Positions 35,111-48,300 of a DNA stretch of 64,000 nucleotides are shown here, piece by piece. Positions within the stretch are counted from its first letter, which is position 1. The number at the start of each line of letters is the position of its first letter. The notes beneath the pieces are model-generated. The model was not told where the DNA came from. It worked only from the letters and a program-made list of their open reading frames with translations, and searched no databases. The DNA is from Meghimatium bilineatum (lineage: Eukaryota; Mollusca; Gastropoda; Stylommatophora; Philomycidae): contig CM067306.1 in NCBI GenBank assembly GCA_034231615.1, forward strand, positions 47,436,094-47,500,093, read 5' to 3'. The translations under genes and the position numbers were made by a program.

Positions 35111-36143
35111 GATCAATTACAGAACGGATGGTGGTCTTTTCAATTTATGTCGTCTAAAAGCAAACACGAAAACTAAATCTAGTACTGTTAGAGAATTACT
35201 TTATGCTGACGACTGTGCATTGTATGCTGATTCTGTCGTAAACATGCAGAGCACCATAGACCGCTTCTCAAAGGCCTGCAACAACTTTGGTCTCACTATT
35301 AACACCAAAAAAACAGAAGTCATGCACCAAGCAACATCAAATAGCCAACATACTGCTACTTCCATCATCGTCAATCAGGAAAAACTGCAGGTAGTCGACA
35401 ATTTTACTTACCTTGGAAGCACTCTCTCTCGCGATGTCAACATTGATGTGGAAATTAACAATAGACTGGTAAAAGCTAGTGCTGTATTTGGCAGATTACG
35501 CAACAATGTATGGAACAGAAGAGGTATAATATCAACCACCAAACTACAAGTATATCATGCTGCTGTTATACCAACCTTACTATACGCCTGCGAAACGTGG
35601 ACAGTGTATGCTAGACATGCAAGAAAGTTAAATCATTTCCATCTTACCTGCCTACGTAAATTACTAAACATCCATTGGTGGGACAAAGTACCAGACTACG
35701 AGGTCTTGGAAAAATCAACCTCAATAAGCATCCACACAATACTTATGAAGGCGCAGGCACGCTGGGCAGGCCATCTTGTGCGTATGGAGAACTCGCGTTT
35801 GCCAAAACAAATATATTATGGAGAACTCAAGGCAGGATTTCGAAAAGCTGGTGGACAGAAAAAGCGTTTCAAAGACACGCTCAAGTCATCCTTGAAACAT
35901 CTTAACATTGACGTAGGCGTTTGGGAGAGCCTCGCTCAGGATAGAACAGCATGGCGTTACAGCATTAGAACGGGAGCACTAGCGGCGGAAGAATTCAGAC
36001 AAGAAACTGCAAGACAGAAGCGGGCACGTAGAAAAGAAAAAACATCTCAACCTCACACAGATACCTTCTATTGTTGTCAATTCTGTAAAAGAACATTTTG
36101 TGCGCGCATTGGATTTGCTAGTCATTTAAAAACGCACTATTAA
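35105..36143 (+). pseudogene. LINE-Z: RT palm to C2H2-tailed C-terminus
   Basis: A long open frame covering the last third of a non-LTR polyprotein: YRTDGGLFNLCRLKANTKTK, ELLYADDCALYADSVVN (active site), LTINTKKTEVMHQ, FTYLGSTLSRDVNIDVEINN, LLYACETWTVYARHARKLNH, ARWAGHLVRMENSRLPKQIY, and a C-terminal zinc finger with CQFCKRTF and HLKTHY. It is 5'-truncated in the palm, so it cannot act alone. However, the reading frame is intact to its natural stop at 36143, suggesting a fairly recent insertion. A decayed relative is at 42945. It resembles CR1/L2-type proteins, but clade assignment is not certain. Confidence 0.85.
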
Positions 36144-36299
36144 CTTTATTATTTTATTATTTATTGTTATTATTATTATGGTTGAGTTTTTGGTCATCGT
36201 CGATCACGACGGACGAACATCATGTGGAATTTATCTGAAAGCCCAACACTCGTTCTAACTGCACATTGACTGTCTGTATAGCTACTTCTACACAAGTTG

Positions 36300-37215
36300 A
36301 TTAGATGTTTATTTTGATGATATTTTCCAAAGGTGTTGCCTATCTACTTTGTCGAAAGCTTTTTCTTGGTGGACAAACGCGAAATACGACAAACGCGAAG
36401 AAAATGTTTTTTGTTTTTGTTTTCTGTACTTTTCTTTTACCATTTGTCTGAGTGTAGAAAATGGCATGTGTACAGCTTTTGTTCTTACGAAATCACATAT
36501 GAGTGTTGATCTGTAGATCTATGAATGATCGCAACCTACTTTCTAGAATTCTGTTGAAAATTTGTTCAGTATGGCTTAGTAGTGAAATACCTCTGTATTT
36601 CGTACAATCTCTTTTGCTGCCTTTTTTCTTCCAGATAGGTATTATTACAGGTTTTTCCCAGTCTTCTGATATTTCTTGTGAGTTCTATATTATATTAAAT
36701 AGTTTCTGTAACCATTTTATCCCTATATCTGCCGCTGCTTTGATTAATTCGACTTGTATGTTATCGAGTTCTGCGGCTTTGTTTGATGGAGCCGTTTGTA
36801 TGACATTTTCTATTTCTGCTAGCAATATGTTTTGTTCTAACTCTTCTGTTATATTATTTAGTATTTTGTTTAGATCTTCATCGTTTAGATTTAGCAACTC
36901 TTTAAAATAATGTTGCTACCTTTCTTTCCATGATTCCTTTCTGGTCATTGATTGCCTTCAATTTTCATCATTTATTATTGCGGTTGGTTCATATTTATCT
37001 TTCCTGTTTTTCATATTCTTAATTTTCATGTAGGATTTCTTATATGCTTGATAATAATATGTATTAGCCATATACTTGCCAATCTTTACTTTTAGCATAT
37101 TTCATGATTTTCTTTGTTGTTAATTTAGCTGACATGATATAGGCTTAATCTTCTTGTGCTTTGCCTACAGCCCATTTCTTGAATTTTTGTTTCTTATCTC
37201 TTATGGAACCTTTTA
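36300..37215 (-). pseudogene. LINE-B linker and RT fingers
   Basis: The minus strand reads KKQKFKKWAVGKAQED (linker) and KLTTKKIMKYAK. It continues with MLNLNDEDLNKILNNITEEL, NKAAELDNIQVELIKAAADI, IIPIWKKKGSKRDCTKYRGI and SLLSHTEQIFNRILESRL. A Tc1-type transposon abuts it at 37224. Confidence 0.75.
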
Positions 37216-37223
37216 TTTAAAAA

Positions 37224-40192
37224 GTGCGTTCATAAATAGTTGTCCACCTATATTTACATTTTTTTGTAATTACTGAGCATATAGACTTTATATTTTGCAT
37301 GAGTGCATCATTTCATAACCACATTACAGATTTATGATTATTTATTATCTATATTGAGTAGATTTATCGCAACAGTCGCTACGAATGTCGTGTTTTAGGT
37401 AGTAACGATTTTATTGTATGTGGAAAATAAATTTTACAGTAATTGCATGTTTAGGCGTATTGTACATCTTTCATAGTGTGGGTAAAAATGAGATATTTCG
37501 TGAATAATATTTTTCTTTCGTTGCATTGAGAATATATGCAAAGAGATGTATAGTTAATAGTGAAATGTTTATATAATTGTATTATTATTTACAAACTTGT
37601 GAATTTAAAATAAACGACAACGCCATCATCATATTTGTCCTAGTATGATCTTTCTCAGTACTAATGTTATTTTTCCGAAATCTTCAACGAACCATTTTCT
37701 TAGTGCATTCTACAATTCAGAGAAAATTATACTTGTCCAGCATTTAATATTATCAGTCTATACCTTTCGTTTTTCACCTCTTATTAGAAACCTTTCAGTT
37801 TGATTTATCTCAAATTGACTGCGTTGTTTTAATATGTGTTCTATTACATTGCTGTTATATTACATTGAATTACAAAATTCAATTTATTCTCATTTATCCC
37901 TAGTAATCGTTTTTAATCTTTATAATTTTTATTGTCTATCTATATGTTATGGCCCTTGTTTAACTTTTGTTGTTACAAGTAGAAGTGTTCTCTGAAGAAT
38001 TCCTCCTTATGTGCTGCTTGTGAGCTTCATGTCTGTGATTCTTGTGTGTGCATGGTCTGCCTCCGATTTCATATGCCTTTCCTCTTTCTTTTTAAATTTG
38101 ATTTTACAGCTACTTTTATTGTTTTATTATCATTGTCTACACACATGTTTGGTATGGCTCTTGAGTATATTATATTACTTCTGTTCTGTTAGTTCTTCTT
38201 GTTAATATAAATATTATCTGGCTTCTGCAGCTTAAATATTTATACTTGTACCAGGCCTAAACTTGGGTATCTATGTGCTTGACGAATGTGTTTAATAAAT
38301 AAGTTTTTCTGAATACACATTTTAATTATTCTGTAGTTGTTGCATGTTTTCTTGTTTATTTCATATCCGAGCTATCCAAATTATCCTTATATTCCATTTC
38401 TTTCTGGTTCCAATTGTGCATGGACATTTTGTAATATGAATAATTACTCTTCTGTGTTGTTGTTTATAATATCATTTGTTTTATCAAAAATTTCTCCACT
38501 TTTTGTTTCATTCAGAATCCGATGAATAGTAAAGATTGATAATGATAATGGGTTGAATGAATCGTAAACCATCTTTCTGCCAATATTCTTCTTCCACTTT
38601 CAATATATGGTCCTCACATTTAATCCATAATTCTTTGTTAATGTCGGAGAGCATAGAATATGCTATTTTCTGAACATCATTAAGTTTGAAGGTTTTATTT
38701 TCCATTGCAACGGCTCCTTTAATTTAGCCCAAACAAATTATATTGGATTTAAATGTGAATGATACGATGGTAGTCTTATACATCTATGTCCATGCTCCTC
38801 TATAATTTTATCAATGTGGAAACTCTTCGCTCTGTGTGCATTCTTTACCAACATCAGCAACTCAGGTTTCAAGTGCATTTCAGTCAATGAAATATTTTCT
38901 GTTCTAAGCCATATTTTAATCTCTTCCTTAGTGGATGAAGTTGTATACAGGAGGGTATATCTAATGATGGTAGTACAGTCTTTTCTATCGACTCTCTAAA
39001 TATATGACCATTCATTTCAGCATGGTAGTCTCAATTATCTGTAGATTTGGAAATGAACAAGAGTTTAAAATTGTTCATTTTGTCTGCTACCTGCATGTGT
39101 CATTATTAATCTTTGACATTTTGCTGCATGGTACATATCTCTTAATAGTTCCATCCGTAGATTGCTATTCCTTTTCATTAGTGTGGTGAGAGTTTATCCA
39201 TGTTTCATCTATATATACTATATCATAACTTTATTTCCTCATCTCCCTAATTTGTCTCAAATATTTACTTCTCATATTTACTAAATGTGGTGTTTCACAA
39301 ATGTTGCTTCTGCCACATGTAGGCCCTATATTTGCGAAATGTAAATCCGGAACACCTTACTGATTTCCATAATTTTGTTTCAGAAATGTGAATGTCGTTG
39401 GTCTTTTCTAGATACGTTTTCAATATTTTTAATGTCAATACTTCTTTGCCATCCAAAAGCCTAAGAATTGCTCTCTTAATGATTTCTTCATCAAAATTGT
39501 CTGCAACATTTTTTCGTCCTCTTGTTTCCTTTGTGTTTTTGACATTACCGATTTTTTTGCTTAACCATCATGATAGTGTTATACCGATGACATGGTATTA
39601 TCTTTTTGAGGGCTTTGATAAACTATGAAATAGAGTACCGTCTCTCTCATGTGAAAAATATTTGTACAATCTAATAACTATAATTCTCAGTGAAATTAAT
39701 TTAACTTTCAAAGACATAGTTATATTATAGTTGTAAATGCTGCTTTATAGTATGCTGTAATAATTTACACAAACATATGTCGAATACATCACAATAAAAA
39801 CACGTCGAATATGAGATGCATCTCTGAGGAAACTGACGTTTAGCTATTATTTCAATATATAACTATGAAAAAAAACCAAAAAACCTGGTGCTACTTCTTA
39901 GTATTTCACGTGTTTCTTACTGATATCAACTGACAGTGTAGAAAAAAACAGAGAACGTGGTCAATTTCGGTAAACCTGTGTACTTGTAAGACAATCAAGA
40001 AAAAAGTATTGCTACCTTTAAAACGACATGTGTAGTGACTGCTGAGATAAATCCATTCAATCTAGGTAATAATTAATCATAAATCTGCAACTTGGTTATG
40101 AAATGAGACACTCATGCAAAATATGAAGTCTATATACTCAGTAATTACAGAGAAAAATGTAAATAATAGTGGACAATTATTTATGAACGCAC
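37224..40192 (-). mobile_element. Tc1/mariner-superfamily element with long TIRs, copy 1
   Basis: Ends GTGCGTTCATAAATA and its complement, within terminal inverted repeats of roughly 190 bp. TA follows the right end (40193-40194); the left dinucleotide is AA. On the minus strand, pieces of a DDE transposase are visible. FDEEIIKRAILRLLDGKEVL and SETKLWKSVRCSGFTFRKYR come from the N-terminal region. VYIDETWINSHHTNEK holds the first catalytic D. HGHRCIRLPSYHSHLNPI precedes the catalytic E position, here a stop. The last part is KCEDHILKVEEEYWQKDG at 38508-38705. The segment carrying the second catalytic D, present in copy 2, is deleted near 38945. Confidence 0.83.
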
Positions 40193-40217
40193 TATACATA
40201 CTCGTTTCACCACAAAT

Positions 40218-40490
40218 AAATATTGTCTATTGTCTTTCCCCTGGTGAAAGATTGTTGATCGCATTTACACTTCCCGTTAAGCTTAGGGGTGGGAGCTTGA
40301 GCTATCGTTCCAAGGCCAGATGTGTCGCTGAGGTTGCATTTAGTCCATGTTTGTTCAAGGCTATCTTGGTGTTTTCTATCCACCGTTTTCTTGGTCAACC
40401 TTTGACCTTACGCCCAGATATTCTTTTGTTATATGCTCTTATTGGTATTTGGTTTAGCTTCATTCTCATAAGGTGACCGAACCATTTTAC
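40218..40490 (-). mobile_element. LINE-B 3' end fragment
   Basis: The minus strand encodes MRMKLNQIPI-like, RRKTVDRKHQDSLEQTW and ends in the LINE-B 3' sequence with GAAAGACAATAGACAAT. It directly abuts the right end of the Tc1-type element. Confidence 0.72.
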
Positions 40491-40648
40491 TTGCTTATAC
40501 TTATACAAATAAGTATAGGCCTAAATGTATTAAATACAAATATCTTGTTAATCATCATTCATCTTAAACTCGTGTAGTTTGGCCAGATGTAACGTAGAGA
40601 TACAATGATAATATTATTCTGATACAAAAGTCTAAAGCGCATGAGACA

Positions 40649-41262
40649 GGAGAATTCATACGGGTCAATGGCTCAGATGACCAGACAGCAAAGTGTGTGG
40701 CACACACAAAGTACATTGAGGGTATATTAATTAATTAATATTAAACCACCATGGGAAAAGTATGATGCCTTACCGCATACATTGCAAAGTCAAACAACGA
40801 TGCAACAACACTTGAGGATTAGAAAGAAAATAATAAAGAAAGTAAAAATAAGAAATACAATGCTATATTTATTCTATATTAATGTATGGATCAGAAACAT
40901 GGATAATGAACAAACAACTAGGACAGAATTGATGCCATTGAGATGTAGATATAGGCCTATAGAAGAATAGAGAGAACTTCATGGAAAGAGAAGAAAATTA
41001 ACAAACAGGTTCTAACAACACTGCATATGAAAAAAGAACTGAAGGAAATAGTAATAACACATAAATAAAGTATTGTGGACATTAAGGGTAGAGTTGAAGG
41101 GAGTTGAAGGGAGTTGAAGCAAGAAGTAGGCACAAATACAAGTGGGAAAGGAAACACCATGAGATGGACAGGTAAATCTAGCAGAAGTACCACAAAATCA
41201 AGAGATAGAGAATATTGTACGTCTGTTACAGCCTAATTTCATTGCGAAGATGGCACTTGATA
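40649..41262 (+). mobile_element. Internally deleted RTE (5' leader fused to C-terminus)
   Basis: The first 190 bp match the 5' leader of the RTE element at 1545-4688 (GGCTCAGATGACCAGACAGC and AAAGTGTGTGGCAC, then CATGGGAAAAGTATG and CCTTACC). The sequence then jumps to the C-terminal thumb (IRNTMLYLFYINVWIRNM) and the RTE C-terminus near 41150-41240. The endonuclease and most of the RT are missing. Both ends of the parent are present, as in non-autonomous derivatives. A GATAATTATAATG run replaces the GATGAT tail. Confidence 0.7.
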
Positions 41263-41265
41263 ATT

Positions 41266-41455
41266 ATAATGGTTTACAGCTTGGCTGTAATATCTGCATC
41301 TTTCAGCCTGACATATCTGATTTCTGCACGACTTCGGGGTCACTACGACCCTCCACTGGTTGGGACAACTAACCCCTAACCATCAAAACCTCTTGAGTTG
41401 CATTATGCGTGACAGGCAACTGTGTCCATAATCTTTGCTCTAATTTCCTACCAGA
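41266..41455 (-). mobile_element. SINE-A copy, 3'-truncated
   Basis: Contains TGGTTTACAGC, GTAATATCTGCATCTTTCAG, CCTGACATATCTGATTTC, GGGTCACTACGACCC and TTGCATTATGCGTGACAGG in the SINE-A order, on the minus strand. It lacks the GAA tail. Confidence 0.65.
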
Positions 41456-41609
41456 AACACATGTAAAATAAACAACATGACCAAGAACATGTTCTAAATT
41501 TTGTATTCAAAAATTCTATATCAAGAAACAACAAGAAATCACAACAAATAGGGCCTATGTAAATGAAATAGAATGCCTCAGTAAGTGTAAAGATTGAAAT
41601 CCATTCATT

Positions 41610-41920
41610 ATGTCAACATTTTCTTGCCAAATTTTTACACCTTGTCAACAACTGTCAAGAATTCAGGGATACCTTCCTGCTTAATTATGTCAAACAAAAT
41701 GTATTCTTCCAAAACCATTTTTCTAGCATAAAAAGTCTGGCAAAATTTTTAAAAGTTTGTTTCACATGTTTAGAACATTTTTCAAATTCAATTTTATTGG
41801 TGTGTAAAAAACAGTAGGCCTATTGTTAAAATCAACTATTGTCAAACTCCACATCCCCCCTTCTTGTAAATGACTGGCAAATTTTCTCAGATATCACCCT
41901 TCCCCCTCCCCCAATTCCAA
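41610..41920. repeat. C-rich dispersed repeat, second copy
   Basis: Shares TTGTCAACAACTGTCAAGAA and C-rich blocks with 16960-17230 and 26580-26640. No gene was seen from 41460 to 42260. Confidence 0.45.
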
Positions 41921-42944
41921 TTGCTGATGTAATTTATGGACAACCTCATAGGTCCAGTGTTAATGGTCATTAGAAGGTACGTAACAGAACAAAAACCAGA
42001 AATCAACCATTTCTATAGTTTTCTCATATCTCAAAGAGTTTGTTATTTTAATTTTGCTATCAGTTCAGCTGATTCCTTTCATCTTGCATTTGCAGCATAT
42101 CTTAGAAGATATATAACCATCTTTCTTGTTCAGTCTTTATGTGTCGCAACAACATACTGCTACTGTCCAGACATGTCTTATCTTCTCTTATCCTATCCAT
42201 ACCTGCCGCTAGTCATCAGGGGGAGCCGAAGTCTTCTTACTTTAGCTAAGTGTATGCCACTACCATAGTGCAGCCTTGGTGTTCTAGTATTTTTCTGATG
42301 TCATCTATCCATCTTCGAGTGGGTCTTGATTGTCATAGTAGGTCAAACTAGGTCCGATAGCTATTATTATGTTTAGCACTAGCAAAATGGAGAGCAAACT
42401 TTGTCAAAAAAGCTCTGTTATGTTTTACAGGTATTAAATGTGATTTATCACATGAGCACAGTGCCACAAGTCTTCAGTCAGAAAACTTTGGCTGGGGCGG
42501 AGAAACATCAAGTTATGTTTAACAGCTATAGTGATCACTAGGATAGAACAGCAACGTCTTCAATTTCTAATAGTCTCAAACCCTTCCTCCTTCAACTATT
42601 CTTCTGTCTAGCCTTCACTAGTTGATCATACTGCTGTCCACATGCAACAGCAACCACACCCCCGAAACCACTTCAGCATTTAAAATCAGTGAAGGCGGCA
42701 AATGGGATTTGTACCCATAGCTTCTGATGTATGGGCCCATGTCCTGCACAGCACGTAAAGTCTGGATGCGGTGAATTGCACAGAGGAGCTCAACTAATAT
42801 GGACCACTGGGCAGAAGTCGTCATTCAGCTAACATCGTAGAGCACGGTGAGACAGTAAGGTAACCTGATCATCTACTACATCCCAACACACACTCATTCG
42901 TCTCAACTCGTCTTGCCACTGAGACCATATTTGTAGGGACAAAA

Positions 42945-43985
42945 GAGTGAGGATGGCGACATTGCGCAACTGTCCCTCACTTAAATCCAATTTTAATTGC
43001 ACAAATCATGGCTTTCATCATCATCTCATCAAATGCACCAACGATTGTGCACTAAACGCTACAAGTTTGAAAGACATGCAGAACTGCATAGACCTTTTTT
43101 TTATTTGGCCTGTGATGCGTTCGGTCTCACCATCAACACCACAAAGACATTAGTAATGCATCAACCAGTGCCAGGTGTCCCCTACACAGAACCAGTGATC
43201 ACAGTAAAGGGACAAAAACTCAATACTGTCAATAAGTTTGTATATCTCTACAGATCCCCATCACAAACTGCGACAATTTACAAGGAAGTTGTCCTGCGTA
43301 TTGCTTGTGCCAGTGCTGCATTCGGGAGTCTCCGTGCCAATGTCTGGATGAGGAGAGGTCTCAGTTTGACAACTAAGTTGGACATGTACTGCACAGTGGT
43401 ACAACCAACACTGATTTATGCTGCATCATCCAGGACTATCTATGTGAGACACACTTGACAGCTTAACTATTTCCACCTTCTGTGCCTAAGAAACTTCATG
43501 GGAGTACGTTGGCAGGATCGAGTACAAGACACGGAAATCCTTCAAAAGTCCCATATACAAAGAATCAATGCCCTATTGACTAGATCCCAACTCCGCTGGA
43601 CTGGCCACATCGTCTGTATACCAGCAAAATGCCTTCTAAAGAGATTATTCTATAGGGTGCTTTGCGATGGTAAACGTTAAATCGGAGGGCAGAAAAAGTG
43701 CTTCAAGGATCATCTAAAAAACTCTCTCAAGCACTGCAACATTGATCCTAGCTTCTGAGAGACTACAGTCATTGATCGATCAGCTTGACACACCTAGATC
43801 ACTGCTGGCATCACTAAATTTGAGAAAGAAAGAACACTGTGGGCAATTTACAAGCGATGGAAGCGGAATGACAAATCAGAAAACTCTCCTACCCATGACC
43901 TTCTGCAATCCTGTATGCACTGCAATAGAACTTTCCTGTCTCGAATCGGACTAATCAGTCATCTACAAAACCACAAACCACATCA
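42945..43985 (+). pseudogene. LINE-Z copy, degenerate
   Basis: Shows LTINTTKTLVMHQPVPGVPY, GQKLNTVNKFVYLYRSPSQT, LRANVWMRRGLSLTTKLDMY, MGVRWQDRVQDTEILQKSHI, SQLRWTGHIVCIPAKCLLKR and a C-terminal finger with CMHCNRTFLSRIG and HLQNHK. The domain order equals 35105-36143, but stops and frameshifts divide it. The upstream palm is mostly absent. Confidence 0.78.
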
Positions 43986-44074
43986 GATAATCACAAATGT
44001 TTTGTTTTTTTATACTTGTTCATGACATTTATTGTTTTTCACACCATGCTTATCTTCGCTTGCGAAGGAGGAAC

Positions 44075-44290
44075 AACATCATATTAATGACTTCCAGAAT
44101 CACTTTTTTCACTCTGTAGGAAATCAATGACTGCCCTTATTAGGTCTGCCCTATCTCTTTTCAATACTGTACCACTAACCACAGCATTGTCCACCAATGA
44201 GTCTGGTCTTTCATTGTATCTGACCCCTGCATGACCTGGGCAGTGCATCCAAACAATACTTTGGACAACCAAGTTACTCAGTAACATGAC
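44075..44290 (-). pseudogene. RNase H fragment of the second LINE family
   Basis: The minus-strand frame reads SIVWMHCPGHAGVRYNERPD and LVDNAVVSGTVLKRDRADLI. This is the terminal H/D motif of a retroelement RNase H, with P replacing A before the final aspartate. Related to 7165 and 34290. The stretch 44300-44870 has no recognised gene. Confidence 0.65.
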
Positions 44291-44872
44291 TCTGTCTTAC
44301 AAAGCTCAACTTTGAGCAAACATTCAGCATATTATTTGAAACTCTTAGTTAGAAACCAATTCTGAAGTGTGAACAAAAACTACATAAACAGTGATAGGAA
44401 CATAAATAGGTTGGAAAGACAATTATAAAATAATAATCACAATCAGAAATAGTTTCAAGTGAAAATAATGTATATTTATACGTAAAAACACTAAAAGTTT
44501 AAAAAAAAAAAAATAATTGCATGATTGAATCACAGTTTTTTTTTAGTATAGAACTTGCAACATATTTGGAGGTTTGTTCCGTACGTTCATGGTTGGAGTA
44601 CCAGGTTCACGTCGAAATGTTGGCTGGGGCTGGTTCATGGCTGCTCCATACATTTTCTGAAAATGATAATAGGCCTATATTTAATTTTCAACAAATTGCA
44701 AAAACTCTCTGAGTGAATATTACCAATCTTACCAGACAACAAGGAATCCCAAATACTCTTAACAACACCATAAAACAGTTACAAAATGCTTGCAGATTAC
44801 TGAACTCAGTTTATATTCATGAACTGGATATCAGTTGATAGTTTTTTAGATACTACAGATGAGTTTACTATA

Positions 44873-47723
44873 GTGCATTCATAAATAGTTGAGCACTGAT
44901 ATTGTCTATTTTCTCTGTAATTACTGAGCGTATAGGCTTCATATTTTGCATGAGTGCATTATTTCATAACCACATTACAGATTTATGATTTAGTATTACC
45001 TAGACTGAATGGATTTATTGCAGCAGCCGCTACGAATGTCATTTTAAAGGTAGTAATGATTTTATTTTATGTGGAAAATACATTTTACAGTAATTTCTGG
45101 TATAGTCATTTGTTCATATGTTCATTTGTTGTAGCACGGGTAAAAATAAAGTATTCCGAATGTAATATTTTTCTTTTGTTGCATTGAGATTATATGTAGC
45201 GAGATATAAATTTAACAGTTAAATGTTTATATAATTGCATTATTGTTTACAATCTCGTCAATTTAAAATATACGCAAACATACATTGTACATACCGTAGT
45301 CATAATCATCTTGGTCCTAGTATGAACATTCTAAGTTGTAGTGTTGACATTCTGAAATCTTCTATCAAAACATTTTCTGAGTTCATTCTACAATGTGGAG
45401 AAAATTAAGTGTCAAGTCTTTAATATTATCAGTCTAGGCCTTTTGTTTTTCACCTCTTATCCAAACATCTTTTAGTTTGCTCTGCATGAATGTTTTAGAG
45501 AGAACTTCCTTTCTCAGCAAAATATTAAATCACAACTGCTTACTACATTTAACGATTGTCATATGGTCTTGTTGTCCAGCAAGGCTAGGTTATAATTATA
45601 TATTAATATCACATATGCCTTTACATTGATAGATATGTCACATCGACTGTGTTGTTTTCATATGTTCACTATTATATTGATGTTATCCAAATCCAGCTTC
45701 TTCTCGTTTTCCCCCTGTCCTTGTTTAGAGTTCTTCTTATTGTTCTATTCATAATCCAATGAATTGTGAAGATCAATAATTGCAGTTGGTTGAATGAAGT
45801 GTAAACCCTCTTTCTGCCAATATTCTTCTTCCACTTTCAATATATGGTCCTCACATTTTATCCAGAATTCTTTGTCAATGGTGGAGAGCAAAGTATATAC
45901 AATTTTCTGAACAATTTTATTTTCCTTTGCCACTGCTCCCTTAATTTTAGCCCAAACAAATTCTATTGAATTTAAACGAGAATGGTATGGTGGTAATCTT
46001 ATACATCTATGTCCATGCTCCTCTATAATTTATCAATGTGGAAAGTCTTCACTCTATGTGCATTCTTTACCAATAACAGTAACTCTGGTTTCAAGTGCAT
46101 TTCAGTAAATGGAATATGTTCTTTTCTAAGCCATAATTTAATCTCTTCCTTAGTAGATGAGGTTGTAGGTATCTTATCTTCACATGCAACACAATATTTT
46201 GATAGGAAGGGTTGTCCATAACCAGACAGGAGGGTCTATCTAATGATGAAAGTACAGTCTTTTCTATTCAATCTCTAAATATATAACCATTCATTTCAAC
46301 ATGTTAGTTTCAATTATCGGTAGATTTGGAAATGAAAATGAGTTCACCATTTTTCAAAAGACCATTTTGTTTGCTACCTGTATGTACCATTATTAATCTT
46401 TGACCTTTGCTATTTGATACATATCTCTTAATAGCTCCATCTACAGATTGCCTTCCTTTTCATTAGTGTGGTGAGTGTTTATCCATGTATCATCTATATA
46501 TACAATATCATAATTTTCTTTACGCATCTCCCTAATTTGTCTCAAATATTTACTTCTCAACTAAATGCGATTTCTCAAAAATGACGCTTCTGTGACATGT
46601 ATATTTCAGAAATGTAAATCTGGCACCCCTTACAGATTTCCATAATCTAGTTTTAGAAATGTGAGTGTCATTGTTCTTTTCTAGATACGTTTTCAATGTC
46701 TTTAATGCCAATGCTTCTTTGCAATTCAAAAGTCTATGTATTTATCTCTTAATAATCTCTTTCATCAAAATTATCTACAACATTTCTTCTTCCTCTTGTT
46801 TCTTTTTTTATATTTTTAAATTATGGTTATCTTCTCACAACCACCTTGATAGTTTTTTGTAATTTATACCACGGCATGTTTTGTTCTTTTTTGAGGATTT
46901 AGAAATACTATGAAATAGAGTACCATGCCGCGTTACTTGTTAAAAATATTTGTAAAATCTCATAGTTATACTTTTCAGTGTAAAGAGTTTAACTTTCAAA
47001 GACATGGTTATATATAGTTGTAAATTCTGCTTTATGATACAGTGTAATTATTTACAAAAACATCATATGTTTGAAGAAATCACAATAAAAACACGTCGGA
47101 AATGAGATACACCTTTGAGCAAAATGACGTTTCACTATTATTTTAATCTTTTCAACTAAGAAATCTCTAAAAAAAATATGCTTACTTTATGTTACAAACA
47201 TGTAAATATTACTTTCAGTTCTAATGTTATGCTATTTGATGCATGAAATGGCCTTTCGTAAGTACCGGGTATCATGTCTTGTTAGAATAAGACAAAATAT
47301 GACAAGATTTGCACGAAAGACATTATTACGGCAATATAATTCAATCAATGATGACGTCTTCGTATTTTATTGTACTTTTAATTGGCTAGTACATTCACAC
47401 TTTGCCTAGCAGTCAATGAATAATTGGAGAGAAAAAACAGGATAATAAACATATAAGACGCATTTCTCCTCATTGACAAAATATATGGTAATTTGTACCG
47501 TAAACATGTGTACTTTTATGACTGTCACCAGAAAAAAATATTGCAACCTTAAAACAACATTCGTAGCGACTGCTGCAATAAATCCATTTAATCTAGATGA
47601 TAATTAGTCATAGATCTGTAATGTGGTTATGAAATAATGCATACATGCAAAATATCAAGCCTATATGCTCAATAATTACAAAGATAACAGACAATATCGG
47701 TGCTCAACTATTTATGAACACAC
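44873..47723 (-). mobile_element. Tc1/mariner-superfamily element with long TIRs, copy 2
   Basis: Flanked by TA (44871-44872 and 47724-47725). Terminal inverted repeats of about 190 bp begin GTGCATTCATAAATAG / GTGTGTTCATAAATAG. The minus-strand transposase remnant shows IVYIDDTWINTHHTNEK (first D), SCLVMDNPSYQNI (second D), EEIKLWLRKEHIPFTEMHLK, HGHRCIRLPPYHSRLNSIEF (final E) and KCEDHILKVEEEYWQKEG. All three catalytic positions survive, but stops and shifts (for example near 46028) make it inactive. It is the better copy of the family at 37224. A third fragment is at 53877. Confidence 0.87.
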
Positions 47724-48059
47724 TATAGTTCCTCTATTTTACTGCTATTGACAGGTTAGCCAATTATTTTGTTTTCTATCCCCCTCTCCCCTTGTTAAGA
47801 ATAATTCTTTAATCAAGTACCAGTATGAATCAACCATCTTATCAATGCTGTATATAGTTTCTGATGTCAATAAAAATATAGTACCATGATAGCTCTCATA
47901 TATGTTTGAAGTACAAGACAAGGATTTAGCATGGGAAGCGGATTTATATATGGGAGGAAGAAGAGAGGTTTGGGATTTAACACCCCCCCCCCCCCCCCCA
48001 GCAAATAAGAACATGGTAACTTTTAGTACTAGGAGCTTGGCAAAAGCCAAAATCCGTTG

Positions 48060-48300
48060 TTATTGTCTGTGTTTTTTTCGGTCATATTAAGAGACACGAC
48101 GGCATGGAGAGAGTGTTAATGGATGGGATGATAGAAGGCAACAGGGGCAAAGGCTGACCAAGACGCCGTTCGACAAAAGACATTCAGGAATGCCTGCGCA
48201 TGTCACTGGAAGATGCAGGGCAACTTGCTCAAGACCACGGAGAATTCAAGAGATCCATAGGAAAGACTACGTTCTGGAAAGAATATGTCACTTGATGATG
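48060..48300 (+). mobile_element. RTE-like 3' end, second subfamily
   Basis: Nearly identical in order to 15390-15615: CACGACGGCATGGAGAGAG, GGCAACAGGGGCAAAGGC, CAAAAGACATTCAGGAATG, GATCCATAGGAAAGACTACG and TGATGATGATGAG. It is 5'-truncated. It lies next to a C-run at 47981-47999 and a weak tRNA-like block at 48430-48490. Confidence 0.75.

Noticed and set aside
47981..47999. Homopolymer C run (also at 16992 and 50139)
   Set aside because: Simple sequence, prone to sequencing error, with no associated feature.
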